64,000 nt of DNA from Wolfiporia cocos (Eukaryota > Basidiomycota > Agaricomycetes > Polyporales > Phaeolaceae). The DNA lies in assembly GCA_029448655.1 (NCBI GenBank), contig JACCLO010000008.1, positions 248,001 through 312,000 of the forward strand, given 5' to 3'. The number at the start of each line of letters is the position of its first letter. Positions within the stretch are counted from its first letter, which is position 1. Positions 42,527 to 51,823 of the stretch are shown in pieces. Made by a program: the position numbers and the translations under genes. The notes below the pieces were generated by a model. It saw only the letters and a program-made list of their open reading frames with translations. It did not search any database and had not been told where the DNA came from.

Positions 42527-44652
42527 TCATGAGGCATTTGCCTGGCACGACTCCCTAAAACGCTCGAGCATAGCAAGATCGTGCTCCTTGTACATGATTG
42601 CGCGCCGCCGCATACCAAGTGCCCATACCGATAAGCCGTCGTTTAGGATGGCCGGGTAGCGTGTAATGCCGTGGGCCCCAGCCCAATCAAAGTCGATCAG
42701 CATGGCATTCAAACCTTCATCAGACCCAGAACCACTAGCGCCAGGAATGCACATGATGTTCGGAGTGCGAAGATCGCCGAAGACAAGGTCATGTTGATGG
42801 AGCAGGTCAATGGCTGCCTTGACGTCCGCGTAGACGGTATACGGAAGGAGCTCCCCTTTCTGTTGAAAATCCCATGCCATCTTCCCGTGGACCCGCTCCA
42901 TGACAACCATGTGGAGGCGGCCACAGACGGGGATGCACGCGTGAAGAGCAGGCGCAAGCCCGGCGTGGGCAAGAACGCGGTGCGCGTCAGCGTTGTATGT
43001 CGCCGTGAACTTGATGATAACCTCCATTTGGCCGTCGGGTGCGTCACGAGAAGACAACCCGGTAGCAGGCCCGTGTGACTTCGGCATAGTGGCGAGGTAG
43101 AGACCTGAACGCCTCTCATCTGGCGATTTCGCCATACGGTAGAGTTCGCCCGTCCGGGACAATCGATCCGTGAAGCTTAAACATGGCATCTCACCCCTGT
43201 AGGAAGGCACCGGCGAAGGCGAGGGATATAAATGGGCGATACTGTTCTTCGGAGGAGGCTTGTCCTGGAATCGTGCGTAGAACTTGTGAAGGCTGGTGAG
43301 AGCAAGTTGGACAGCTTTGAAAGCTCGGGAGACACGGAGAACGTCTTCGCTCTGGTGGAAATCCAAACGCAATCGCTGGGAGAAAACACAGTCGCTGTAA
43401 GGCCCGTCCGTATACACCGCAATCCCGAACTCTAAGAGATCGCCCATGCTACCAATCAGGACCGCGGGGTAATTCGACCGCTGTCGCAGAAATGCCAGCT
43501 TCAAATATCCTCGTCAGTAATGATATCACGGTGGACACAAATTGATATTCGCACCTTGTCTTGGCCATGTATTATGATCTTGGCGTACGATAAGCCCGCT
43601 TGCAGCGATGCATCCCCTTCCAGACCAGCCTCATTTTTTATTTCCATTACACCGTAGGGAAGCTTGCCACCGAAGACCGCGTCAGGAATGATCCCGCAAA
43701 TGGACTCCTTCCAGGTTATATTAACACCAATGGCTTGCTGCAGGCTGTCCTCGATGGTCGCCAACCGGATGTCTTCATTCGGGTAGCTACGGAGAGCCTG
43801 CTCCATAAACAAATGCACTGCTCTGATCTGTAGATAGTCAGGTTCAATCTCAGGGATGTCGTCATCGAGATGACCGAGGTGATACGCAAGCAGGCCCAAG
43901 GTGGGATCGAACAAGGCAACTGGCGGACCATGATTGAAGGCGGGTCGTCCTGCGTGAAAATTGTCGGCGTTGTCGTTGACGACCTTCTGCACACCCGAAA
44001 ACGACTTGACGCCTGCCGATGGTGCAGGGATCGAGTCGCGGATGCGTTCGACCTCCATCTCGCGTTCTGATGAGCGATTTTATGACGCAGTCACAGAAGT
44101 AGAAACGCTACCACGCACGCTGAATAACCTTCCTGTGACGAGCCTCGAGATCTCCTACATCCTCAAGACTCTCCAGGACTGAAGTGTAGGTAAGATGGAT
44201 ATCCAGCGTTCATAGTCAATAACTCACTCTCTGGGGTGACGATGAGAATGTGTACTGTGTCGTCCTCCGGTCCGTCAGGGAAAGCACGGGCGACTTTAAT
44301 CATGCGTGGAAGTTTGTCCTTTTCAATGTGATGGTGTTCGCGAAGCCATTGGCGGCTACGAGCTAACACCGTTTCGAAGGGATCAACAGATAGTCCAGTA
44401 GGCTGATATGGTCATGATCACTACAGGTTTGAATACCGACAAAAGAGGAATCCGTACCTTGTACAACGTGCACGGCTCTTTTGATTTATAAAGCTGGTCG
44501 AGTATTGGGTTGTTCTTACATGCCTCCACGAACAAGGTGTTTACCGACTTTCTGGAGAATTTATCTGTCCATTGCAACACTGTCTCGGTGGCCTCCTCAT
44601 GGTGAGGGTAATATAAGTTGATTTCGGCATACCCGTCGTCCTCGAGAGACAT
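42527..44652 (-). CDS. CRN-type effector-like protein: header + PD-(D/E)XK nuclease + protein kinase (631 aa, 5 exons)
   Basis: Proposed exons: 44652-44458, 44402-44228, 44178-44119, 44066-43555, 43480-42527. Introns of 55, 49, 52 and 74 bp all have GT...AG (donors gtacgg, gtgagt, gtgcgt, gtgcga) and the joined frame is open throughout. The N-terminus (MSLEDDGYAEINLYYPHHEE, then LYKPTGLSV and ARAFPDGPEDDTVHILIVTP) resembles the ubiquitin-like header of CRN proteins. Next comes a nuclease-like core, IPDAVFGG...GVMEIKNE (Asp and Glu-x-Lys). The C-terminal half is a kinase fold: VIIKF (Lys), VVMERV, FGDLRTPNIM in place of HRDxKxxN, and LIDFDWAG in place of DFG. The weakest junction is the fourth intron; without it a one-base shift at 43503 would be needed. 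Such proteins are numerous in mushroom-forming fungi, and their role is unsettled (self/non-self or developmental conflict is suspected). It shares a 70-bp divergent promoter region with the transporter gene. Confidence 0.72.
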
Positions 44653-44722
44653 GATAGAGCGAGAACGAAGGAAGTAGAAGAGACTGGCTGGCGCCACTGC
44701 TGCTACACTCCGATAAGATAAG
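44653..44722. promoter_or_regulatory. 70-bp divergent intergenic promoter region
   Basis: The start codons of the CRN-kinase gene (minus) and the transporter gene (plus) are only 70 bp apart, so any promoter and both 5' untranslated regions must share this space or overlap the genes. A cgataagataagatgg stretch (GATA motifs) lies directly before the plus-strand ATG. Confidence 0.45.
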
Positions 44723-47114
44723 ATGGTCATCCCGCATAACCTGCATCGCTCGCGGCGACATGGATCTACTCATGGCGGCGCGTATACTGCGCTGCCCGAC
44801 GCAGACGATGCTGCTCCCCTGCTCTCCCGTCAGCGTGGTGGCACGCTCGCCCTTCATCCGCAGTCGCGCTCGTACTCCTGCTCTTACGGCCCGAATGGTG
44901 TCTCCGGGCTGCTGCACAATCGCACCGCACTCGCGTGTGCACTCTTCGTCTCGCTCGGCGGGCTGCTCTTTGGCTACGACCAGGGCGTGGTGGCGAATGT
45001 GCTCGTAATGCCCGCTTTCGTCGCACGCTGGCCCGTTGACGCCTGGGAGAAGGGCGTTCTGAGTGCGTCCCCGCCTGCCTTTGCCTCTCCTGTCGCCGAC
45101 TGAGCACGAGCGCGCTTGGTAAATGCAGCGGCCGCGCTGGAGCTTGGATCACTCGCTGGCGCGCTCACAGCAGGCGTGCTTGCAGACCGCTATGCGCGGC
45201 GCACCTCGATCGGGGACACTGAGGTGCGTGCGCCTGCTTGGGTGACGGCGAAGCAGCGGCGCGCTGACGCAGTGCGCAGCATGCTCTCCCCGCTTTACAT
45301 GGCCGAGATCAGGCCCCGGAGGTGCGCGGGGCGCTGATGGCGCTCGAGCAGCTTGCCATCGTCCTCGGCGCGGTGCTCGGGTTCTGGACAGGCTACTTCA
45401 CGCGAGATAGTATGTGGTACATGCGCTCCTACGTCTGACTTGAAACTCATCGCGCGGCGCTCTGATATATAGTCCCCGGTGATACCTCCTTCCGCCTCCC
45501 CTTAGGCATCCAGCTCGTGCCGGCCATCGTCCTCGCGCTCGGCTCGCTGCTCCTCCCGCCTTCCCCGCGTCTGCTCGTCCTGCACGGCGACATCGACGCG
45601 GCCCTCGCGGCCCTCGCAACCCTCCGCCGAAGGCCGCACAGACACGCTCGTCCAGGTCTGCCGTAGCGTGCTTTCGGAGGCTGTAGAAGCGCTGACGCCA
45701 GGTTAGGTTGAGCTGCTCGAGATGCAGGTCGAGGTTGCGCTGCTCGCACGTGCGGCAGGCGGCACCCCAGGCAAACCAGGCTCGCTGCAGGCAGAGAGAC
45801 GCGCATGGAAGCGCCTCTTCTCGCCGACGTATGCGCGGCGCACCGCTATCGGGGTCATGATGATGTTCTTCCAGCGTACGTTCCATACATACAAGTATGG
45901 CGAGTGAAGGACGAGAGACTGGGCTGACGAATACAGAGTGGAGCGGGATCAACGCGTTGTTGTACTATGGCCCGACACTCATGCGTGCTCTTGGGCTGGG
46001 TCTTCAGGGCGACGGCGTCAACTTGCTCGTGTCTGGCGGCATCGGGATCGTACAATTCCTGGCAGTGCTGCCTGCGATCGTCTTCATCGATAGATTAGGT
46101 GCGTCGGCCCTTGTCCGATGGACGTAGAAACCGCTGTGTTGACGTTGATGTGCGCGTACAGGGCGGAAACCATTGCTGAGAGGTTCGTATCATGTCACGG
46201 TGACTGATATACCAAGTCTTCTGTGCTGATGATAGAGATCTCATGCGGGGGGCAGTATGGTCATGACGCTCGCTCACTTCTGCATCGCGGTGCTCGTACG
46301 TGCTGTTCTTCAACACCGCATCCATGCCGCCGAGCTTGAACCTTATTGTAACCCACTGCATAGGTCAGACAGTACTCGGATGACTAACCCTCACACACGC
46401 TCGCCGCTTGGATCTCAGTCGGGTCAGCATGCATTACAAGCTATTCAAGAATCACACCTCACGGCAGTCACTCGCGTCGTCATTCCATCTTGTATGATGC
46501 CCACAGATGCGTGTATCTGTTCACCGCCGCATATGGTGTTAGCTATGGCCCGATTGGCTGGATCCTCCCTAGCGAGGTGTTCCCCCTCTCGGCGCGCAGC
46601 AAGGGCGTCGCCCTCGCCACTGCGTCCAACTGGTTCAACAATTGTAAGCTGTACTACTCCATCATATTATCAGAATAGCGTCTAGTCGTGGCTCACCGTG
46701 TACTGCTGCGCAGTCCTGATTGGCCTGATCACCCCAGAGCTCATGGAAGTCTCTGCCTCGTACGTTGCCATCCTTCATAATCCTCGTCGCTCGCCAATTT
46801 GTTGTAAACTGCAGCGGAACATTCATGATATTCGCTGTCGCCTGCTTCTTGGGATACCTGTGGTCGACGTACCTCGTGCCCGAGACCGCGAATGTCTCGC
46901 TCGAGGAGATCGACGCTGTGTTCGGGTCAAATGCTGGCCTCGAGGAGCTCGAGCTAAAAAGTCAGGTGAGTCCCGCTTTTCGTGAAGTGATCTGGTGGAC
47001 TGCTTGATTTGCTGACTGTATTGCACGCTGGGACGGCTGCAGATCGAGGAAGAGCTGGGCTTCCATGACCTTGTGCGGCAGTGGGGGACCTCAGATCCAG
47101 ACCATATGAGCTAG
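44723..47114 (+). pseudogene. MFS sugar transporter gene, many introns, decayed
   Basis: The N-terminus has a long polar leader, then TM1 ALFVSLGGLLFGYDQGVVAN. Exon joints with good GT-AG signals include 45063-45128, 45410-45472, 45656-45706, 45876-45936 and 46966-47042. Retained family motifs: GVLADRYARR, SPLYMAEI, PLGIQLVPAIVLALG, PPSPRLLV, QQWSGINALLYYGPTL, GPIGWILPSEVFPLSARSKG, WFNN, VPETANVSLEEIDAVF; stop at 47112-47114. The segment for TM3 and most of TM4 is missing between about 45215 and 45275, and frameshifts seem needed near 45312 and 45635, so the gene is probably dead. Intact relatives import hexoses or related sugars across the plasma membrane. Confidence 0.75.
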
Positions 47115-47366
47115 TTCCCATGACGTCTCAGTTCGGTGTATAGCCTTTCCAGCATATATGGGTATAACAGATAGTATTCTTCGTCTATCGTACGCCACAT
47201 CATGTAATACATCATACACAATGTAATAAATTATTTTGGCTGTCGTATAATGCGTGCCTGCCGATCGTACCCTAGCGGTCATCCTAGAAGACATTTTCAA
47301 GGCGAATCACGGTCCGGATGTATGCGTATGTTGTTGGACGACACAGGAAGTATATAACACACAGAC

Positions 47367-47807
47367 ATGAACAGCACAATGATTGGAGCGAAGGTGAACG
47401 ACTACACTGCGAGAAGATCCGGTGTCAGATGGGCACGACTCCATGTCCCAAATGAAAATGCGGAGCTCGCTGAAGAAATAATGTCGGCCATGCGCCTGCC
47501 TCCGAGAGAAATTACCAACGCAGCCGATGCTAGTCAGGTGAGACCACATCTTGTGGGAGAGACAATTCGTTATCGGGATGTGAAGACGGGCCACATCAAG
47601 GGGTGCGTCGTGTCCGACTTTGGGACGAGTCATATCCGCGGAGACTACTTCAACATCGTCAGCGCCGACAATGTCGATCAGCGCATAACGCTGAGGGAGA
47701 TGAAGGAGATTGTGGCCAACCGCATATATTATCCAATTATCGTAGAAAAATCATATCCTACTTTTGGTCTGGCAAAGAGAGCAAAGCGGGGAGCTGCAGT
47801 GGGGTGA
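47367..47807 (+). CDS. Hypothetical protein, 146 aa
   Basis: A single open frame runs from ATG at 47367 to TGA at 47805-47807, 250 bp downstream of the transporter. The first third is Arg-rich and polar. The middle (IRYRDVKTGHIKGCVVSD, then RGDYFNIVSADN) alternates polar and hydrophobic residues like a small beta-barrel (SH3/Tudor/chromo-like is only a guess). The C-terminus is basic (AKRAKRG). There is no signal peptide or membrane segment. Codon choice looks natural and no overlapping frame is as long. I do not recognise the family; it could also be an exon or relic of a transposon protein. Confidence 0.45.
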   Translation: MNSTMIGAKVNDYTARRSGVRWARLHVPNENAELAEEIMSAMRLPPREITNAADASQVRPHLVGETIRYRDVKTGHIKGCVVSDFGTSHIRGDYFNIVSADNVDQRITLREMKEIVANRIYYPIIVEKSYPTFGLAKRAKRGAAVG

Positions 47808-47954
47808 AATATGCAAGAAGCGTTCGTGTCGCATTTAAATCGAAACGGCAACGTCGCCGAAAGCTCTGTCGAAACGAGATGGTCGTACTCGTCCAGCATC
47901 CATTGTATCCATCGTGCACGAGCAGGCCCGAATGCGCTCTCGTGAGCCCATTCA
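47808..47954. other. Intergenic DNA, nothing recognised
   Basis: No gene or repeat is evident before the foldback structure starts. Confidence 0.4.
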
Positions 47955-48307
47955 GTCACCGTACCTGGAACAGCCGGTCAACCAATGGGTACGATGGGCT
48001 TGTACACCGGTAGAGCCAACATCGGCCGACAAATCCCTCGTTGCCTGCACATCCAGTCAGCCCATCAAATCCTTGTAGCTGGAACATGGGGTGGGCCGAT
48101 GGGGGGTCATGGTGCCCATGTTGCCGTGAGCCCCAGTCAGCCCACCAACCAATAAGGATCATGGTAAGCATGCATATCTTGCAGTCATAGTCACAGTAAA
48201 GGACACACAGATTGCACCAAGCTTTCAATAAGCATCTATAGCTCATTGCAAGGCCTAGGGTGGCTTGTACATAGCATAGAAATCAAAATGGACAATTGTT
48301 TTACAAT

Positions 48308-48425
48308 TATGCTCGCGATAAGGGTCGCGAATAAGCGCCAATTGGTCGCGGTAAGGGTCGCGGTAAGGGTCACAGCAAGGGTCATGGTGATGGTACATGT
48401 CTTGTGGTAAGGGTCACAGTAAGGG
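48308..48425 (+). repeat. 12-bp minisatellite (aagggtcgcggt)n
   Basis: About seven imperfect copies of AAGGGTCRCRGT run through this stretch (cgataagggtcgcgaataag, ggtcgcggtaagggtcgcgg, aagggtcacagcaagggtca). Confidence 0.7.
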
Positions 48426-48769
48426 CCCATAACTAGCACTAAGCCTTCAATAAGTGTTATGAGGCTTGTGGCATCTCATACACAACATGGCAATCCAAAT
48501 TGACAACTGGCTTATAATTATGCTTGTGGAAAGGGTTGTGGCATGTGCCCATTGCAAGCCCTAACATGTGCTACTGATGTTCTGCAAGCTTACCGCGAGC
48601 TATGGGCGCCTACTTCGCGACCCCCTACTGTGAGGGTATTGACTAGGAATGCTTCTATTTTATTCTGTACTATACAAACAAATGCTTACCATGTGTCATT
48701 CAATATGTAATGTCACACTTAATCTTCATAACACACTGAAGTAAACATCATATATGTAGCATTTTGGTT

Positions 48770-49080
48770 GGTGGGCTGACTGGGGCTCACGGCAATGTGG
48801 GCACCGTGACCCCCTGTCAGCCCACCCCATGTTCCAGGTACATGGAAATTTGGCTGGTGGGCTGACTGGGGCTCATGGCAACATGGGCACTGTGACCCCC
48901 TGTCAGCCCACCCAGTGTTCCAGGTACATGGAGATTTGGCTGGTGGGCTGACTGGGGCTCACAAAAACATGGGCACCGCGACCCCCTGTCGGCCCACCCC
49001 ATGTTCCAGGTACATGGAAATTTGGCTGGTGGGCTGACTGGGGCTCATGGCAACATGGGCACTGTGACCCTCCATCGGCC
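48770..49080 (+). repeat. Minisatellite of ~87-bp units, each a hairpin
   Basis: Nearly four units start at 48770, 48857, 48944 and 49030. Each contains ggtgggctgac near its start and gtcagcccacc about 50 bp later, which are perfect reverse complements, then ccatgttccaggtacatgg. Open frames across it are repeats read in frame, not genes. Confidence 0.8.
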
Positions 49081-49297
49081 CACCCCATGTTCCAGCTACA
49101 AGGATCTGGTGGGCTGACTGGACGTGCAGGCAACGAGGGATTTGTCGGCCGATGTTGGCTCTACCGGTGTACAAGCCCATCGTACCCATTGGTTGACCGG
49201 CTGTTCCAGGGTACAGTGACTGTATGGTGTGCTCTCGTGCCATCGGGCACGCTGCTGCAAGTGAGAGAGCATTTGGTCCGGGCGCCTGGCGATTTAA

Positions 49298-49850
49298 CGG
49301 GCGGTTGACGGCTAGCAGGCTGCGTTCAGGGGAAAAGAAAAGTGAGTTAGCGAGCACGAACATGCAACACCATCCACCGCATAGCGTCGGCACAAATGTT
49401 GCCCGTTGAAGCCGCCGCCGTCATACCGCCGCCCGACCATGTCCATTGTGCTTGTGCCCGGGATGCTATTCATCGTGCGTCGCGCGTCGTGCACCGCACG
49501 TCGTGCATTGTGCACCGAGCTGTGCAGACGGGCGGCGGGATGCGACTGCTGCCCGTTGGAGCAGCAGTAGCAGCAGCCGCCGTCGCCGCCGCATCCGTTA
49601 CCCGGTCACGTCCGTCGTCCGTCTGTTGTGCGCGGTAAGGCCTGGGAGCGCGGCGATCAAACGGAGGGTGGAGGGCCAGCATGCTGCGTCCAGGGAAAAG
49701 AAAAGTGAGCCGGAGGGCACGAGCATGCAACACTACCCACTGCGCGACGTGGACACAAACTCTGCCCGTTGAAGCTGCGGCAGCGGCGTCGCTGCCTGAC
49801 CACGTCCGTTGTGCGTCTAACGGCGACCAGCCCAACAGACATAAGAGGCG
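49298..49850 (+). repeat. Diverged tandem duplication (unit spacing ~361 bp)
   Basis: 49298-49460 and 49661-49815 share, in order, a ggaaaagaaaagtgag core with ctgcgt-cagg before it, then cacga-catgcaacac, then gcccgttgaagc and ccatgt/cacgtcc-ttgtgc. Between them is a partial third copy around 49545-49620 (gcccgttggagcagcag). Confidence 0.6.
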
Positions 49851-50920
49851 AGCGGGCCCAGTGACGCGCGCACACGCCTTCGCCGCCGCAAGCGGGTGGC
49901 AGAGTGTGGGTGGTGGCGATGTAGACCCAGCGATCCGGACGTCTATCGCAAGCGTGCACAGGCAGCGGCCCAGACAAACGGGAGGGTCAGGAATGGACAC
50001 GCGCCGCACCTCGCGGCTGCAGACGTGAGCTACCTGCCTGCACGACAGACGGCGGGACAGACGCGAGCTTATGGGCGTCGCGTCCGTGCACGGCGCGCGT
50101 CAGGCTGGCGAGTCGTGGTCTGTGCGTCATTCGTGGTGCGCAATCTGTTGCACGTCGCGCGGACCTGCTGTGGTCATTGTCGTCGCCGCTACGTGCACAC
50201 GCGGTCGCCAGCGCGCAACGGCGGCACCAGCCCAACCGCGTGCCGTCTAAGCCTGTGCTGAAAAGCTACGCCAGGCCAGCATATGCATGAGGCCGGAGGC
50301 GAAGACGCGCTTAGTGGCTGGGCATGTGCGACCGCCGTCCGTGCCTCGTCTCCGTGTTGCGCTCCATGTTGCGCTCCGTGTTGGCGCGCCCTCCCATGCA
50401 AGCCACGTCGCGCACCCTGCCGCATCCCACGTCCGGACACACCTCGCATGAAGTCGGTTGACAGTCACGCCCGAAGTAGGAGGCGGTTGCAGGCAGCAGC
50501 GAGACGAGTATTGGCGGAGCGTAAATCTTGCAGTCGGCAGATGTCGAGGCGTACGCGTAGTGTGACGCTGGCGATCCTTAATAGGGAAATCGTTTGCAAC
50601 ACAAGGTCAGAACGCACTCAAGAAGACACAGGTTATAAGACTGCGATTTCTAGCTTGAGAACGCTGCCTCTTCAGTACAAGTACAGCATCCTTTTATACA
50701 ACAGAGTACATAAGTTTTCCAGGCCCAGGACCCAGCGGAAACAGGTACCGTAAAAGGTCGAGGCGAGGCGAGACTGTAAGTACCGCGTTGGGGTGGAGTA
50801 AGTCCATATCGGGAAACAAAGGATTAGCAGGATAAGACAAAACGGGGAATGGATGTTCCGTATCCGTCACATACGCCCTCCGGGTGATTATGCAATAACA
50901 CCCTAAATTACCCCACTGCC
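49851..50920. other. GC-rich intergenic DNA, no supported gene
   Basis: Several frames are open on both strands because of high GC content. None shows a domain, and opposing frames overlap. Around 50340-50390 there is a short repeat of tgttgcgctcc. Confidence 0.4.
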
Positions 50921-51113
50921 CTACTCGAAGTCGACGAGCTCGTCGTTGAGCTCGATGTTGCCGATTGGAAGCTCCGCAGTAGGTGTCAAAGGTCCGGGCT
51001 GCTCCTGCAAGTGTTTGTCGGCTAGTCCAATGACTGGCCACACCGGTCCCATACCTCTCCCACGCCCTCCACGCCCAGCTCCTTGACCCCGGCCGCTGCC
51101 ATGACCACGTGAA
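50921..51113 (-). pseudogene. 3' end of an RG-rich protein gene, cut by element A3
   Basis: The minus-strand frame ends at TAG 50921-50923. Next to the LTR the translation is a Gly/Arg repeat (SRGHGSGRGQGAGRGGRGRG), then WPVIGLADKH, PTAELPIGN and an acidic tail ending ELVDFE. The shift from an RG repeat to a Pro-poor acidic tail with a clean stop looks like a genuine C-terminus. The frame is cut at 51113 by the A3 3' LTR, so the rest of the gene would lie beyond the right edge of A3, outside the window. RG repeats are typical of RNA-binding proteins; I cannot name the family. Confidence 0.55.
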
Positions 51114-51733
51114 TAACACAAGATAACAACTTACTAGTTATTCTTGAGGGTTTGCTGGTTAGGCGAAGAGATAGTAGCTGTTAAGCAGGATACAACACGA
51201 GTGTTACTTGATAGTATGAATGCAATGAATAGAACTGAGGCAATAGCGCTCAGCAAGGCTAGTATATATACATGATAAATAAGACCCCTAACAGTCTTAT
51301 TAGATAATACTAATGTCCGTATTTGTATGTACCAGTCCCCAGATACCTAAGTACTTAGTAATATACGATAAATACATATACCGATCAAAACCGGGATATA
51401 GAAAGGCGGCATAGGCCGCGCGAATAGCGTTTTGCGCTCTTGTCATTACAAAGACAGGGCGTGACCAAAGCCCGGTCCGCTGACGTTAATATGCTGACTG
51501 CTTCCGGACAGAATGTCCGATTGGCTGGAACTAGACATGTGACTGATGGTAACTACTAGTGATAAGATAAGACCGTCGCTACGGGAGATAACGCGGCCAT
51601 CATTCGGCACGTATGTAACCGTTAACTTATGAACCAGATAAGCTAGTGATTGGCCTAGAAAGTTGTAGATAATCCGTAGAATTGCTGGAAAAATAGTAAG
51701 AAATATAGGGAAACTAGGAGAATTCTTGTGACA
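51114..51733 (-). repeat. A3 3' LTR ('b' type)
   Basis: It is 620 bp, from taacacaag to cttgtgaca as read on the plus strand. It is closest to the A1 3' LTR and the A2 5' LTR. Confidence 0.92.
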
Positions 51734-51823
51734 TTACCCCCCCTTTAGATTTCAACGACCCCGTTGAGAGTAGAAATGGTGCTAGAGCCCATTGAAGGGT
51801 TAGTCTTTACGATTTTTCCACTT

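Larger units (their letters stand above)
47955..49222. repeat. Foldback structure with ~200-bp inverted arms
   Basis: The left arm (about 47955-48156) begins tcagtcaccgtacctggaac and includes agccggtcaaccaatgggta. It is repeated inverted at about 49080-49222. The space between contains diverged direct repeats (two ~200-bp blocks starting near 48220 and 48440, sharing agccttcaataag and ttgacaa-type segments) and, next to the right arm, the minisatellite at 48770-49080. I found no clear target duplication, so it is left as a repeat and not called a transposon. Confidence 0.65.

Noticed and set aside
43501..43507. One-base frameshift in the CRN-kinase gene
   Set aside because: A 74-bp intron (43481-43554) with GT-AG ends and a tactgac branch-like site restores the frame and gives a better spacing of the conserved residues; kept as the less likely alternative.
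47307..47633. A 108-codon minus-strand frame opposite the hypothetical gene
   Set aside because: It is antisense to a longer, better-formed frame at 47367-47807 and has no features of its own.
49396..50453. Several frames of 80-180 codons on both strands
   Set aside because: They overlap one another, follow a tandem duplication, and have no recognisable domain or intron structure.
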